A DNA stretch of 64,000 nucleotides from Acinetobacter portensis (GTDB taxonomy: Bacteria; Pseudomonadota; Gammaproteobacteria; Pseudomonadales; Moraxellaceae), in contig NZ_CP096120.1 in NCBI RefSeq assembly GCF_023158935.1, positions 806,001-870,000 of the forward strand, in the 5' to 3' direction. Of the stretch, positions 15,976 to 24,511 are shown one piece after another. The position numbers and the translations under genes are program-made. Positions within the stretch are counted from its first letter, which is position 1, and each line of letters starts with the position of its first letter. The notes below the pieces were generated by a model. It was not told where the DNA came from, ran no database searches, and was given only the letters and a program-made list of their open reading frames with translations.

Positions 15976-17184
15976 ATGCAACAAGAAGTAATCATTGTTG
16001 GTGGTGGTATGGTGGGGCTAAGTTTATCCCTAATGTTAGCTAAACAAAACATTGCAGTGAAGCTACTCGAAGCCATTAAATATCCAAATTATGACGATGC
16101 AAATCTTGCACCATATCATTCGAGTTTTGATGCACGAAACAGCGCACTTTCACGCCGTAGCGTACAAATTTATCAAGAACTTGGTTTATGGGATTCACTA
16201 CAAGAACATGCAACACCAATTTTACAAGTTCATATTACAGAACAAGGTAGCTTTGGTAAGGCACGTTTAAAAGCAGAACAAGAAAAAGTAGAAAGCTTTG
16301 GACAAGTCATTGAAAATGCATGGTTAGGTCGCGTGTTACTTACTCAAGTTCAAAAAGAAAAAAATATTGAACTGATTGATGGCGTAAAAGTGACATCCCT
16401 TACGCAAACTGAAAATGAAGCAAACATTGAAGCAGAGCGAGATGGCGAAAAACTATCGCTTACTGCAAAACTTGTTATAGCAGCAGATGGTCGAGATTCT
16501 TTCTGCCGTAAAGCACTAGGTGTTGGTGCATCTGTACATGATTATGATCAAGTTGCCATAGTGACAACTGTTCAAACATCAAAACCTCACGATCATGTTG
16601 GTTTTGAGCGTTTTAGCCATTTAGGACCTTTAGCATTACTTCCTTTACCAGGTGAATACCGTCGCTCAGTAGTTTGGCCTGTAAAAAAAGGTACAGAAGA
16701 TGAATGGTTGGGCGATGAAAATGATCAACACTTTTTAGATGCCTTACAAGAAACCTATGGCGACCGCGCGGGTAAATTTGAAAAAACAGGCAAACGTTTC
16801 TGCTTCCCACTTTCACAAGTACTTGCAGAAAAACAAGCGGTAGGGCGTGTTGTGCTAATGGGTAATGCTGCTCATACCATTCATCCTGTTGCAGGGCAAG
16901 GTTTTAACTTATGCATGCGTGATGCTTATGTATTGGTGCGTTATTTAACAGAGCAACTGGCTAAATCGGAAGATATTGGTGAACCATCAATGCTTTTAGA
17001 TTATGAGAAATCACGTTTAACAGATCAACAACGTGTGATTAAATTCTGTGATTCTGTTGTGCGTGGTTTTAGTAATCAAAATCCAATCTTAAAACTTATT
17101 CGCAATACCGGTTTGCTCGCTTTTGACCTTATTCCAGGTATTAAGCCATTAGTTGCAAACTACGCAATGGGGCTAAAAGCATGA
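15976..17184 (+). CDS. ubiH: 2-octaprenyl-6-methoxyphenol hydroxylase UbiH
   Basis: 402 residues of the UbiH/UbiF/VisC/Coq6 FAD monooxygenases of ubiquinone synthesis. It has the N-terminal FAD motif IIVGGGMVGLSLSLML, the middle motif VIAADGRDSFCRKAL and the C-terminal GNAAHTIHPVAGQGFNLCMRD. The HITEQGSFGKARL segment points to UbiH rather than UbiF or UbiI. It overlaps the next hydroxylase gene by 4 bp (ATGA), indicating coupled translation. Normally it follows pepP. Confidence 0.9.
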   Translation: MQQEVIIVGGGMVGLSLSLMLAKQNIAVKLLEAIKYPNYDDANLAPYHSSFDARNSALSRRSVQIYQELGLWDSLQEHATPILQVHITEQGSFGKARLKAEQEKVESFGQVIENAWLGRVLLTQVQKEKNIELIDGVKVTSLTQTENEANIEAERDGEKLSLTAKLVIAADGRDSFCRKALGVGASVHDYDQVAIVTTVQTSKPHDHVGFERFSHLGPLALLPLPGEYRRSVVWPVKKGTEDEWLGDENDQHFLDALQETYGDRAGKFEKTGKRFCFPLSQVLAEKQAVGRVVLMGNAAHTIHPVAGQGFNLCMRDAYVLVRYLTEQLAKSEDIGEPSMLLDYEKSRLTDQQRVIKFCDSVVRGFSNQNPILKLIRNTGLLAFDLIPGIKPLVANYAMGLKA

Positions 17185-18422
17185 GTAAAACCGAAAAAAT
17201 ACTAGATGTTGTCATTATTGGCGGTGGTTTAGTTGGTGGTTTAACCGCTTTATTACTTGCCAAAGGTGGCGTACAAGCCACGGTTTTAGATGCAGCCCCA
17301 ATTTTAGATACTGAAAAAACTTTGGCTGTAGCAAATCCACGTGTTTTGGCATTAAGCCAAGCAACCATTCATTTACTTAAAACAGCCGATGTTTGGGATA
17401 ATCTTGCACGCCAAATGCCTTATAGCGGTATGCAAGTTTGGAATAAAAATGGCTACGGCGAAATTAATTTTGGTGAACAATCTGAACAAGCGCCAAATGT
17501 AGAGCAAGCTTTAGGTTCAATGGTTGAACCAAGTATTTTGAATTTAGCCATTCAGAAAAAAATGTTAGAGCAAGTTCAAGATTATAGAACACAAGTGAAA
17601 GTTGCTCGTATTGAACAAGGTGTGGGTGTTTGGAATGTTCAACTTGCCGATGGTACAGAACTTCAAACCAAACTATTAATTGGCGCAGATGGTGCAAACT
17701 CATTTGTACGTGATCAGGCATTTATTGGTTTAGATATTTTAGATTACAAACAGGCGGGCGTAACTTGTGCAATTCGAACAACACAGCCACATCAGCATGT
17801 TGCGCGACAAATTTTCTTAGAAACTGGTCCTTTGGCATTTTTACCAATGGCAAGTTTAAAAGCAGAGCAAGACGGTTATTGGCAGTCAATTGTTTGGACA
17901 TTACCAGACGATTATGCAGATGAATATGCAGCCTTAAGTGATGATGATTTTAAAGCTTTATTAACACGTGAAAGCCATCATATGTTGGGTGAAATTTTAG
18001 AAGCAACACCACGCGCTAAATTCCCGCTTAAAGCACGTGCTGCTCAGCAATATGTGAAAGAAGGTTTAGCAATTATTGGTGATGCTGCACACGTGATTCA
18101 TCCGCTTGCAGGGCAAGGTGTAAATATTGGTTGTTTAGATGCAGCTATATTATGTGATGTTTTATTACATGATTATAAGCGTGGCGTTTGGGCACACGAG
18201 CAAACCCTAAAGCGTTATGAACATTTACGTAAAGGTCAAAATGACGCCATGATGCATGGAATGTCGGCAATTGGATGGTTGGAAACAACAACACTTTCCC
18301 CAATTGTTTGGGCGCGTAATTTCGGCTTAAAACAGGTAGAAAACCAAGCTGTCTTAAAAGATGTATTTATGGCACAAGCCAATGGTTTACAGCTTCTTAA
18401 AAACACACGTTATGCTGCATAA
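17181..18422 (+). CDS. ubiF: Ubiquinone biosynthesis FAD hydroxylase (UbiF/UbiI type)
   Basis: 413 residues of the same family as ubiH: VVIIGGGLVGGLTALLLAK, LIGADGANSFVRDQA and GDAAHVIHPLAGQGVNIGCLD. The MQVWNKNGYGEINF segment is typical of UbiF/UbiI-like proteins that hydroxylate other ring positions. Whether it acts at C5 or C6 cannot be fixed from the sequence, so the symbol is tentative. It overlaps ubiH by 4 bp. Confidence 0.82.
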   Translation: MSKTEKILDVVIIGGGLVGGLTALLLAKGGVQATVLDAAPILDTEKTLAVANPRVLALSQATIHLLKTADVWDNLARQMPYSGMQVWNKNGYGEINFGEQSEQAPNVEQALGSMVEPSILNLAIQKKMLEQVQDYRTQVKVARIEQGVGVWNVQLADGTELQTKLLIGADGANSFVRDQAFIGLDILDYKQAGVTCAIRTTQPHQHVARQIFLETGPLAFLPMASLKAEQDGYWQSIVWTLPDDYADEYAALSDDDFKALLTRESHHMLGEILEATPRAKFPLKARAAQQYVKEGLAIIGDAAHVIHPLAGQGVNIGCLDAAILCDVLLHDYKRGVWAHEQTLKRYEHLRKGQNDAMMHGMSAIGWLETTTLSPIVWARNFGLKQVENQAVLKDVFMAQANGLQLLKNTRYAA

Positions 18423-18596
18423 AAGCATTTAGCTATTTTTTAATCGGTTGTTAATAAAAAATTACCAATTTGATTATAAATTAGACTAATTTCCGACATT
18501 TGACACTATGCGAAATGCGAAGAGATTGCTAAATTTCTTCGTAAATCATCACCAATAAAACTGGTTGTGAAATGCACGCAATGTGGGGATACGAAA

Positions 18597-18845
18597 ATGA
18601 CTGATATGAATGATTATGATGATGTAGAAGATTCTACTGTCGATGATGATGAAGCTGCCGCTGCCGAAAAAGGTGCAGTGAGTGGTGATGAAAAAGCGAC
18701 AGATGTTGATGTAACTGAAGCTGAAACATTAACCATTACAGCGAAGTTAAAACAACGTCAGTCTTTGGAAGAAGAACTTGCGGCATTTTTTGCAAAAGGT
18801 GGAAAAATTACAGAAGTTCCGCCAGATGAATCTGCAAAAGACTAA
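18597..18845 (+). CDS. Small acidic protein similar to the RNA polymerase-binding regulator SutA
   Basis: 82 residues from ATG 18597, chosen because GTGGGGAT lies 7 bp upstream; an in-frame GTG at 18567 would add ten residues. The N-terminal half is very acidic and probably disordered (DDVEDSTVDDDE). The C-terminal part, LKQRQSLEEELAAFFAKGGKITEVPP, split here as LEEELAAFFAKGGKI plus EVPP, resembles P. aeruginosa SutA, a slow-growth transcription regulator that binds RNA polymerase. This is recognition of pattern only; a terminator follows directly. Confidence 0.6.
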   Translation: MTDMNDYDDVEDSTVDDDEAAAAEKGAVSGDEKATDVDVTEAETLTITAKLKQRQSLEEELAAFFAKGGKITEVPPDESAKD

Positions 18846-18852
18846 ATAAAAT

Positions 18853-18888
18853 AAACCCCATGAAATTGAAATTTTATGGGGTTTTGTT
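18853..18888. terminator. Bidirectional terminator between the SutA-like gene and rsmI
   Basis: AAACCCCAT (18853-18861) pairs with ATGGGGTTT (18876-18884) and has T runs on both strands, suiting two convergent genes. Confidence 0.85.
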
Positions 18889-18908
18889 TTGTGACTAAGC
18901 AAAAATAT

Positions 18909-19748
18909 TTAAGCTTTATCACTAAGTTCTAAAGCACGTTGATATGCAATTTTCTTTTTAATACCTGTTAAATCTGCTGCAAGTTGAGATGCTGCTTTCA
19001 CAGATAAATCTTGTAGTAGGCGAGTCAAAAGTTGATCGAGCTTTTCTTGCTCCATATCTTTTTCAACGCTTGCACCACCAATAACTAAAACAATTTCACC
19101 TTTTTGTTGGTTTGAGTCATTTGAAATAAATTCAACCAATTCGCCCAAAGTCATTTTCTTGATGGTTTCAAATGTTTTAGTAATTTCACGTGCAAAACCA
19201 ACAGGTCGATCTGCACCAAAAACATCCGCCATATCTTTCACACATTCTAAAATACGGTGAGGCGCTTCATAAATAATTAAAGTTTGAGTTTCATCTTTTA
19301 AACGATTCAAATGCAGTAAACGCTGAGATTGTTTAGAAGGTAAGAAACCTTCAAAACTGAAACGATCGCTTGGTAAACCTACAGCACTTAAAGCAGCAAT
19401 TGCAGCACATGCACCAGGTACAGGAATCACTTGAACACCTTTGGCTTGAGCCGCACGTACAAATTTGAAACCAGGGTCGCTAATCAGTGGCGTGCCAGCA
19501 TCACTAATGAGCGCCATGTTTTCGCCTGCTAATATGCGTTCAACAAGATGATTTACTTTGTCGCTTTCGTTATGGTCATGGCAGGCAGTTAAAGGCGTAT
19601 TGATACTAAAATGTTTAAGTAGTTTTGCAGATGTACGTGTGTCTTCGGCTGCAATAAGCTTTACCGATTTTAAAACTTCAATAGCACGGTAGGTAATGTC
19701 ATCTAAATGCCCAATTGGTGTGGCTACAACGTATAACTGAGCACTCAT
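18909..19748 (-). CDS. rsmI: 16S rRNA (cytidine1402-2'-O)-methyltransferase RsmI
   Basis: 279 residues from ATG 19748, which has GGAG 7 bases upstream; an in-frame TTG two codons earlier is less likely. Signatures are LYVVATPIGHLDDITYRA, EDTRTSAKLL, SDAGTPLISDPGF and PVPGACAAIAALSAVGLP, all typical of the tetrapyrrole-methylase fold of RsmI. It methylates C1402 in the decoding centre. It is divergent from yraN, as commonly seen for rsmI and yraN neighbours. Confidence 0.94.
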   Translation of the reverse strand: MSAQLYVVATPIGHLDDITYRAIEVLKSVKLIAAEDTRTSAKLLKHFSINTPLTACHDHNESDKVNHLVERILAGENMALISDAGTPLISDPGFKFVRAAQAKGVQVIPVPGACAAIAALSAVGLPSDRFSFEGFLPSKQSQRLLHLNRLKDETQTLIIYEAPHRILECVKDMADVFGADRPVGFAREITKTFETIKKMTLGELVEFISNDSNQQKGEIVLVIGGASVEKDMEQEKLDQLLTRLLQDLSVKAASQLAADLTGIKKKIAYQRALELSDKA

Positions 19749-19906
19749 TTTCAATCTCCAAAGGGTGTGCTGATGTCACGATAATTTTTTATCATCGTAA
19801 CGAATAATCCGCTATTCTACCCGAAATTAGCCTTTCAATGGCGATGTGAAGCTTATCTTTGGCTTTATTGCTTGAATCATAAACATATAAAAACAGCATA
19901 AATAAA

Positions 19907-20338
19907 ATGAAAAATATAAATAAAGATAAAACAAAATTAGGCGATTGGGCAGAACAACAAGCTGCTGTGTTTTTACAATCACATGGTTTTCAAATTTTGC
20001 ATCAGAACTATCACTCTAAATTTGGTGAAATAGATTTAATTGCAAAAAATGTACAAGACTTAGTTTTTGTTGAAGTTAAAGCGCGCTCTAAAACTCAATA
20101 TGGTCAATCTTCAGAGGTTGTATCTATAACTAAGCAACAGAAAATTATAAAAACTGCGCTAACATATTTATCGAAATATCCTGAAATGAATGATTTATAT
20201 TGTAGATTTGATGTAATTTGTTTTGATTTTCAACAACAATTTGCAAAAACTGTACAGCATGACTTTTCACAATTCCTTTATGATCTGAATTGGATAGAAA
20301 ATGCTTTTACTTTTGATCCAGAGTTTATTAATCTCTGA
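19907..20338 (+). CDS. yraN: UPF0102 family nuclease-like protein YraN
   Basis: 143 residues with the restriction-endonuclease-like core: GDWAEQQAAVFLQSHGF, FGEIDLIAKN and LVFVEVKARSKTQYG, then VITKQQK-type helix and CRFDVICF. The GEIDLI plus EVK residues are the family's presumed metal site. The family is linked to DNA repair or recombination, but the role is not settled. dolP follows, as in E. coli. Confidence 0.88.
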   Translation: MKNINKDKTKLGDWAEQQAAVFLQSHGFQILHQNYHSKFGEIDLIAKNVQDLVFVEVKARSKTQYGQSSEVVSITKQQKIIKTALTYLSKYPEMNDLYCRFDVICFDFQQQFAKTVQHDFSQFLYDLNWIENAFTFDPEFINL

Positions 20339-20410
20339 GCAATAAGTTAAACATGCTTAAATGTTTGAATACTAAATAAAGATAGAAAATTGAATAAGGA
20401 GTCTTGCCGA

Positions 20411-21076
20411 GTGTTGAACCGTATTGCAATTACCATGCTATGTGTCGCAAGCTTATCGGGCTGTGCAAGTTTTATTTCTGGTGGTACAGGTACTGCGCCT
20501 GTAGGTACTGAAAGTGGTGCAAGATCACTAGGGCAAGTTTTTATTGATAATTCAATTGAGCGCACAGCAAAAATTAATTTATATAAGCTCGATTCTAGAT
20601 TTAAACAATCTCGTGTGAATATTGAAAGTTTCCACAGTAATGTTTTATTGACAGGTCAAGTGCCTGATCAGAACTTAAAACAACTTGCAGAAGATAATGT
20701 TCGTGCAATGAGCGATGTGAAAACCGTACATAACTACATCACTGTAGGAAATCAAATTGGTTATTCAACCATTATGCAAGATACAACTGTAACAGCAAAC
20801 ACACGTGGGCTGATTATGAAAGCCCCTGTGGTTTCTGATAGCAAACTACGCATTCATACAGAAGATGGTGTTCTTTACGTAATGGGACGTTTGAATACAG
20901 CAGAATCGACAGATTTAAACCAAGTGCTACAACAAGTAGGTAATGTGACTAAAATCATTACGCTTATTGATAACACAGATACTGCAAATACAAATAACGT
21001 GAATCCTATGATTCAGCCTGCGGTACAAACTCCTGTTGCAATTGATCCAAATGCAGAGCCTGTAAATGCTCAATAA
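20411..21076 (+). CDS. dolP: Outer-membrane BON-domain lipoprotein DolP (YraP)
   Basis: 221 residues from GTG 20411, which has AAGGAG 9 bases upstream; a TTG at 20390 precedes the ribosome site and is rejected. A short signal peptide ends in the lipobox LSGC. Two BON domains follow (SFHSNVLLTGQVPDQ and DGVLYVMGRLNTAES), then a disordered tail. DolP is a lipoprotein at division-site outer membrane that supports envelope integrity. Its end overlaps the start of the esterase gene by 11 bp. Confidence 0.85.
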   Translation: MLNRIAITMLCVASLSGCASFISGGTGTAPVGTESGARSLGQVFIDNSIERTAKINLYKLDSRFKQSRVNIESFHSNVLLTGQVPDQNLKQLAEDNVRAMSDVKTVHNYITVGNQIGYSTIMQDTTVTANTRGLIMKAPVVSDSKLRIHTEDGVLYVMGRLNTAESTDLNQVLQQVGNVTKIITLIDNTDTANTNNVNPMIQPAVQTPVAIDPNAEPVNAQ

Positions 21077-21944
21077 TGCTAAACCTTTGCTTAAAAAGTT
21101 AAGTTTAAAGACGCAAAACCTAAAATATATTTACGAAGAATTTCGAATTTATGATTTTGGTAGTTATGCGCTAAATCGTTTAACGCCTAAAAAAGGTTAT
21201 TCGATTCTTGAAAATATTGCTTATGGTTTAGCAGCGCGTCATCGTTTTGATTTATATCGAACAGCATCACCAAGAGCAAACAGACCACTTATGGTGTTTG
21301 TTCATGGTGGTGCTTGGTCACATGGTGATAAAAAAGATTATCGCTTTGTGGGTGAGGCATTTGCTAAAGAAGGTTTTGATGTTGTCATTATTAACTATAA
21401 TTTAGCGCCACAACATATTTTCCCTAAGTATATTGATGATTTAAGTCTCGCTTTAAACTATTTAGATTTACATCAAAATAAGATCAATATTTCAACAGAA
21501 AATGTTGTGCTGATGGGGCATTCGGCAGGGGCATTTAATGTCATGTCTGCTGTTTATCATCCACAAACTTATGATATTCGTTGCAAAATGAATATTAAGG
21601 CGTTGGTTGGATTGGCAGGGCCATATCATTTCGATTACAAAGGTGATCCTTTATGTGCAGATGCATTTAATCAGGAAGAGCCTTATCAAAATGTAATGCC
21701 ATACTATTTTGTGGAACCCAACGAGATTCAGCATTATTTATTTATTGCTGAAAATGACAAAATTGTGCATTTAAATAACGCGATAGACTTTGACCAAAAA
21801 CTAAAAGAACTGGGTAATCATAGTGAAATGGTGATTATTCCTAAAACAGGTCATGTCACTTTAATGGGTTCTGTTTCTAGTATTTTTAGTCGCTTTTACC
21901 GTACTAAATCTGAAATTATGAAAGTATTAGATCAAGTTGTTTAA
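21066..21944 (+). CDS. Alpha/beta-hydrolase, carboxylesterase-like
   Basis: 292 residues. VFVHGGAW near residue 80 is the oxyanion-hole motif of the hormone-sensitive-lipase/esterase group, GHSAGAFN near residue 155 holds the nucleophile Ser, and the C-terminal KTGHVTLMG holds the probable catalytic His. No signal peptide is seen. It overlaps dolP by 11 bp, so the two may be translationally coupled. The substrate cannot be inferred. Confidence 0.82.
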   Translation: MLNNAKPLLKKLSLKTQNLKYIYEEFRIYDFGSYALNRLTPKKGYSILENIAYGLAARHRFDLYRTASPRANRPLMVFVHGGAWSHGDKKDYRFVGEAFAKEGFDVVIINYNLAPQHIFPKYIDDLSLALNYLDLHQNKINISTENVVLMGHSAGAFNVMSAVYHPQTYDIRCKMNIKALVGLAGPYHFDYKGDPLCADAFNQEEPYQNVMPYYFVEPNEIQHYLFIAENDKIVHLNNAIDFDQKLKELGNHSEMVIIPKTGHVTLMGSVSSIFSRFYRTKSEIMKVLDQVV

Positions 21945-21971
21945 GCAATTTTAGCCTTAATGTTAGCCTGC

Positions 21972-22745
21972 TTAAAGCCACGATTTAGTATCATCAGCAA
22001 CTTTTGAACCTTCAGTCACATGCATAATCATTGCATGTGCAATACTGCCTTTAAATGGAATTTCAGGCAGTGCATCAAATTTGAAAAATTGAGCATCACT
22101 AATTTCTTCTTCTTGTAATTTTAGATCGCCATCTGCATATTCTGCTTTAAATGCAATCATCAAATTACTTGGAAAAGGCCATGGTTGGCTTGCTAAATAT
22201 TGAATGTTTTTAACTTTTAAGCCAACTTCTTCTTCAGTTTCACGACGTACAGCTTCTTCAAGCGTTTCACCAACTTCAACAAATCCTGCAATTAAGCCGT
22301 ACATATTTCGGGTGTTTTTTGCATTCTTAGCAAGTAATATTTCATCATTTCCACGTGTAATAACTGTAATTACACAGGGCTGAACACGAGGATATTGATG
22401 ATAGTGACAAGCAGGACAAATCATGGCGAATTCAGTTGGATGAGATTCTGTTTTTCCACCACAATGACTGCAAAATTTATGATTGCGACGCCACTCTAAG
22501 AGCTGAATTGCTCGACTGGCTTGCTCAAATTGTTGAGTATTCCAATATTGAAGTAATTGGCGAATAGGGACGAGTTGTAAGCCATCTGGAATAGCTTCAC
22601 TGTTTTGAAGATCACGGGCAACCACTTGATCACCCGTGTTAAAACTTAAATCACTTGCTAGCTTTTCTACCTTGGGTAGTTGAAAGTTTTCATCTACAAG
22701 AAGTTGTTGTTGATGGAAAATATAAGCAAGTGATAATTCAGTCAT
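21972..22745 (-). CDS. nudC: NAD-capped RNA hydrolase / NADH pyrophosphatase NudC
   Basis: 257 residues. A zinc ribbon (FCSHCGGKTE and ICPACHYHQYPR) precedes the Nudix box (GFVEVGETLEEAVRRE then EEVGL) and the NADH-specific SQPWPFPSNLMIAF motif. It hydrolyses NAD(H) and removes NAD caps from RNA. It shares one base (TAATG) with the upstream fimL stop, so the two are an operon. The fimL-nudC pairing also occurs in P. aeruginosa. Confidence 0.94.
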   Translation of the reverse strand: MTELSLAYIFHQQQLLVDENFQLPKVEKLASDLSFNTGDQVVARDLQNSEAIPDGLQLVPIRQLLQYWNTQQFEQASRAIQLLEWRRNHKFCSHCGGKTESHPTEFAMICPACHYHQYPRVQPCVITVITRGNDEILLAKNAKNTRNMYGLIAGFVEVGETLEEAVRRETEEEVGLKVKNIQYLASQPWPFPSNLMIAFKAEYADGDLKLQEEEISDAQFFKFDALPEIPFKGSIAHAMIMHVTEGSKVADDTKSWL

Positions 22746-24388
22746 TAGGCTACAGATTTAAGTTTTTCGCTACTTACTAATGCTACATCAAACATTGACT
22801 GTAATACAGGTTGTTTGTTCTTTAAATTTTCAATCAGCATGTCTGCACTTGCTAATGTATCGAAAACACCATGCACTTGAGCTGTAGAAAGTGGTTTTTC
22901 AGCTTTAATTTGTTTTGCAACAAAATCCGCAGAATTTTTTAAAGCATTTTGACCAGTAACAACGTTCAAGAATAATAAAGCGCCAGCAACTTCTTCTAAT
23001 TTTGCTGGAATATTTGCAAGAGGTTCTAATTCTTGATCTTTTAGATGTTGTTCTAGCGTGAAGGTAATTAAATCAATCGTTAACTTCGCTTCATTTAATA
23101 AAGTTGCATGTGCATCATCTAAACGATCAAGCGCAATATTACGGTTATTCACACGAAGCTGTAAACGATTAGACGTATGATGACGCTCTAAAATACCAAT
23201 TGCATTCATCGCTGCAAGTAGTTCATTCATGAGTTTTTGAGCGAAGTTCTCATCTTTTAATACGTCAACATTATTGAGTTCTTGCGCTTGTGCAATTAAA
23301 GACGTGTGCGCTTCTGTTAGATTCAACACATGGAATATATTGGCAATATCCTTAATTTTCGCTTGTAACTCTTGCGTTTTTTCAGGACTCATTGTTTGGT
23401 AGTTGTATTCAATATCAACACGCAATTGTGCCATTTCAGTAGATAATAATTCACTGATTGTATGAATAGTATCGTGATCTGGGCCATACAAATGGCGGCT
23501 AAATACTTGAAGCTGTAAGTCTGTTAATAGCGTATCGCCAATATTAAGTTGCTCACGAATATGTTGAGAAGTGTTGTCTTCTTGGCGAATTGCTAAACTT
23601 AAAATATTCGATAAATTATTTAAGTTTGCTTTGAAGCATTCTGGATTTTCAAAATATTGACGAATATTACTTTCAATTTCAATGAATGTACGCAAACGCG
23701 GTTCATTAATAATAAGTTGTTCAATATTTTCAAAAACGTAGTAAACCAAATTCCAATATTGTTTACTTGGATTATCTTGTGAAAGACCTGCCAAATAAGC
23801 CCCAATAATTTTAAATGCTTGTAAATCTAAAGGGGTTTCTTCTTGCTTGAGAAGTTTGCTTAAAGCAAGTTTATATAAACGATGAATATATTGAGATTTC
23901 TCTAAAGAAGGCGCTTGAGGTAAATCAAAATTTGGGATGATATCACCAAGTAAACCATTAATTTGGTAACCTTCTTGAGTGATAGGTTTGCCCAAAGCAA
24001 TTTCTAAACGATTTAATGTATCAAGTAAAAATTCTGGAACTTCAACTTCACGTAAGCAAATAAATTCAATGTAGCGTTTCAACATATTTGTGCCTTCACT
24101 TAAGGCAATAATATCTTGTGTATTGATTTCGCTTGGGTTCCCCATGATTTTTCGCATTAACTGAGCAGAATATTCTGCTGTTTTTGCAAGATTACTCATT
24201 CCAATTAAATTCAATACTTGAGCGCATTGTTCTAACTGCAATAAAGAATCATCAATCCCAAAAGGTAAAGCTTGATCTTCTGCTAAGGTACTCACTGCAG
24301 TTTCAACTTGTGAAATTGAGTTATCAACCTCATTTTTAATTATAAGTAATGCAGTTGGATCAAAGTGTATTGAGGTTTGGTAAGACAT
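22745..24388 (-). CDS. fimL: FimL-like protein (degenerate Hpt scaffold for type IV pili/cAMP control)
   Basis: 547 residues with helical, Hpt-like repeats (DDSLLQLEQCAQVLNLIGM, TNMLKRYIEFICL, a middle TQELQAKIKDIANIFHVLNL and a C-terminal QVHGVFDTL). None shows a clear phospho-accepting His motif, as in P. aeruginosa FimL, which resembles the N terminus of ChpA and acts in twitching motility and cAMP signalling. Length (547 versus about 557) and position next to nudC support this. No membrane segment is seen. Confidence 0.75.
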   Translation of the reverse strand: MSYQTSIHFDPTALLIIKNEVDNSISQVETAVSTLAEDQALPFGIDDSLLQLEQCAQVLNLIGMSNLAKTAEYSAQLMRKIMGNPSEINTQDIIALSEGTNMLKRYIEFICLREVEVPEFLLDTLNRLEIALGKPITQEGYQINGLLGDIIPNFDLPQAPSLEKSQYIHRLYKLALSKLLKQEETPLDLQAFKIIGAYLAGLSQDNPSKQYWNLVYYVFENIEQLIINEPRLRTFIEIESNIRQYFENPECFKANLNNLSNILSLAIRQEDNTSQHIREQLNIGDTLLTDLQLQVFSRHLYGPDHDTIHTISELLSTEMAQLRVDIEYNYQTMSPEKTQELQAKIKDIANIFHVLNLTEAHTSLIAQAQELNNVDVLKDENFAQKLMNELLAAMNAIGILERHHTSNRLQLRVNNRNIALDRLDDAHATLLNEAKLTIDLITFTLEQHLKDQELEPLANIPAKLEEVAGALLFLNVVTGQNALKNSADFVAKQIKAEKPLSTAQVHGVFDTLASADMLIENLKNKQPVLQSMFDVALVSSEKLKSVA

Positions 24389-24511
24389 CTATCTGCACCT
24401 ATCCTAAGTTATAGCTGTATTTCGGATGCTCAAAATGAGCAAAATCTTTATTACTTACTATAACTTAACTATTCACAGTTTAAATATAAAAAACAGAAGT
24501 CTAGTCAAATA

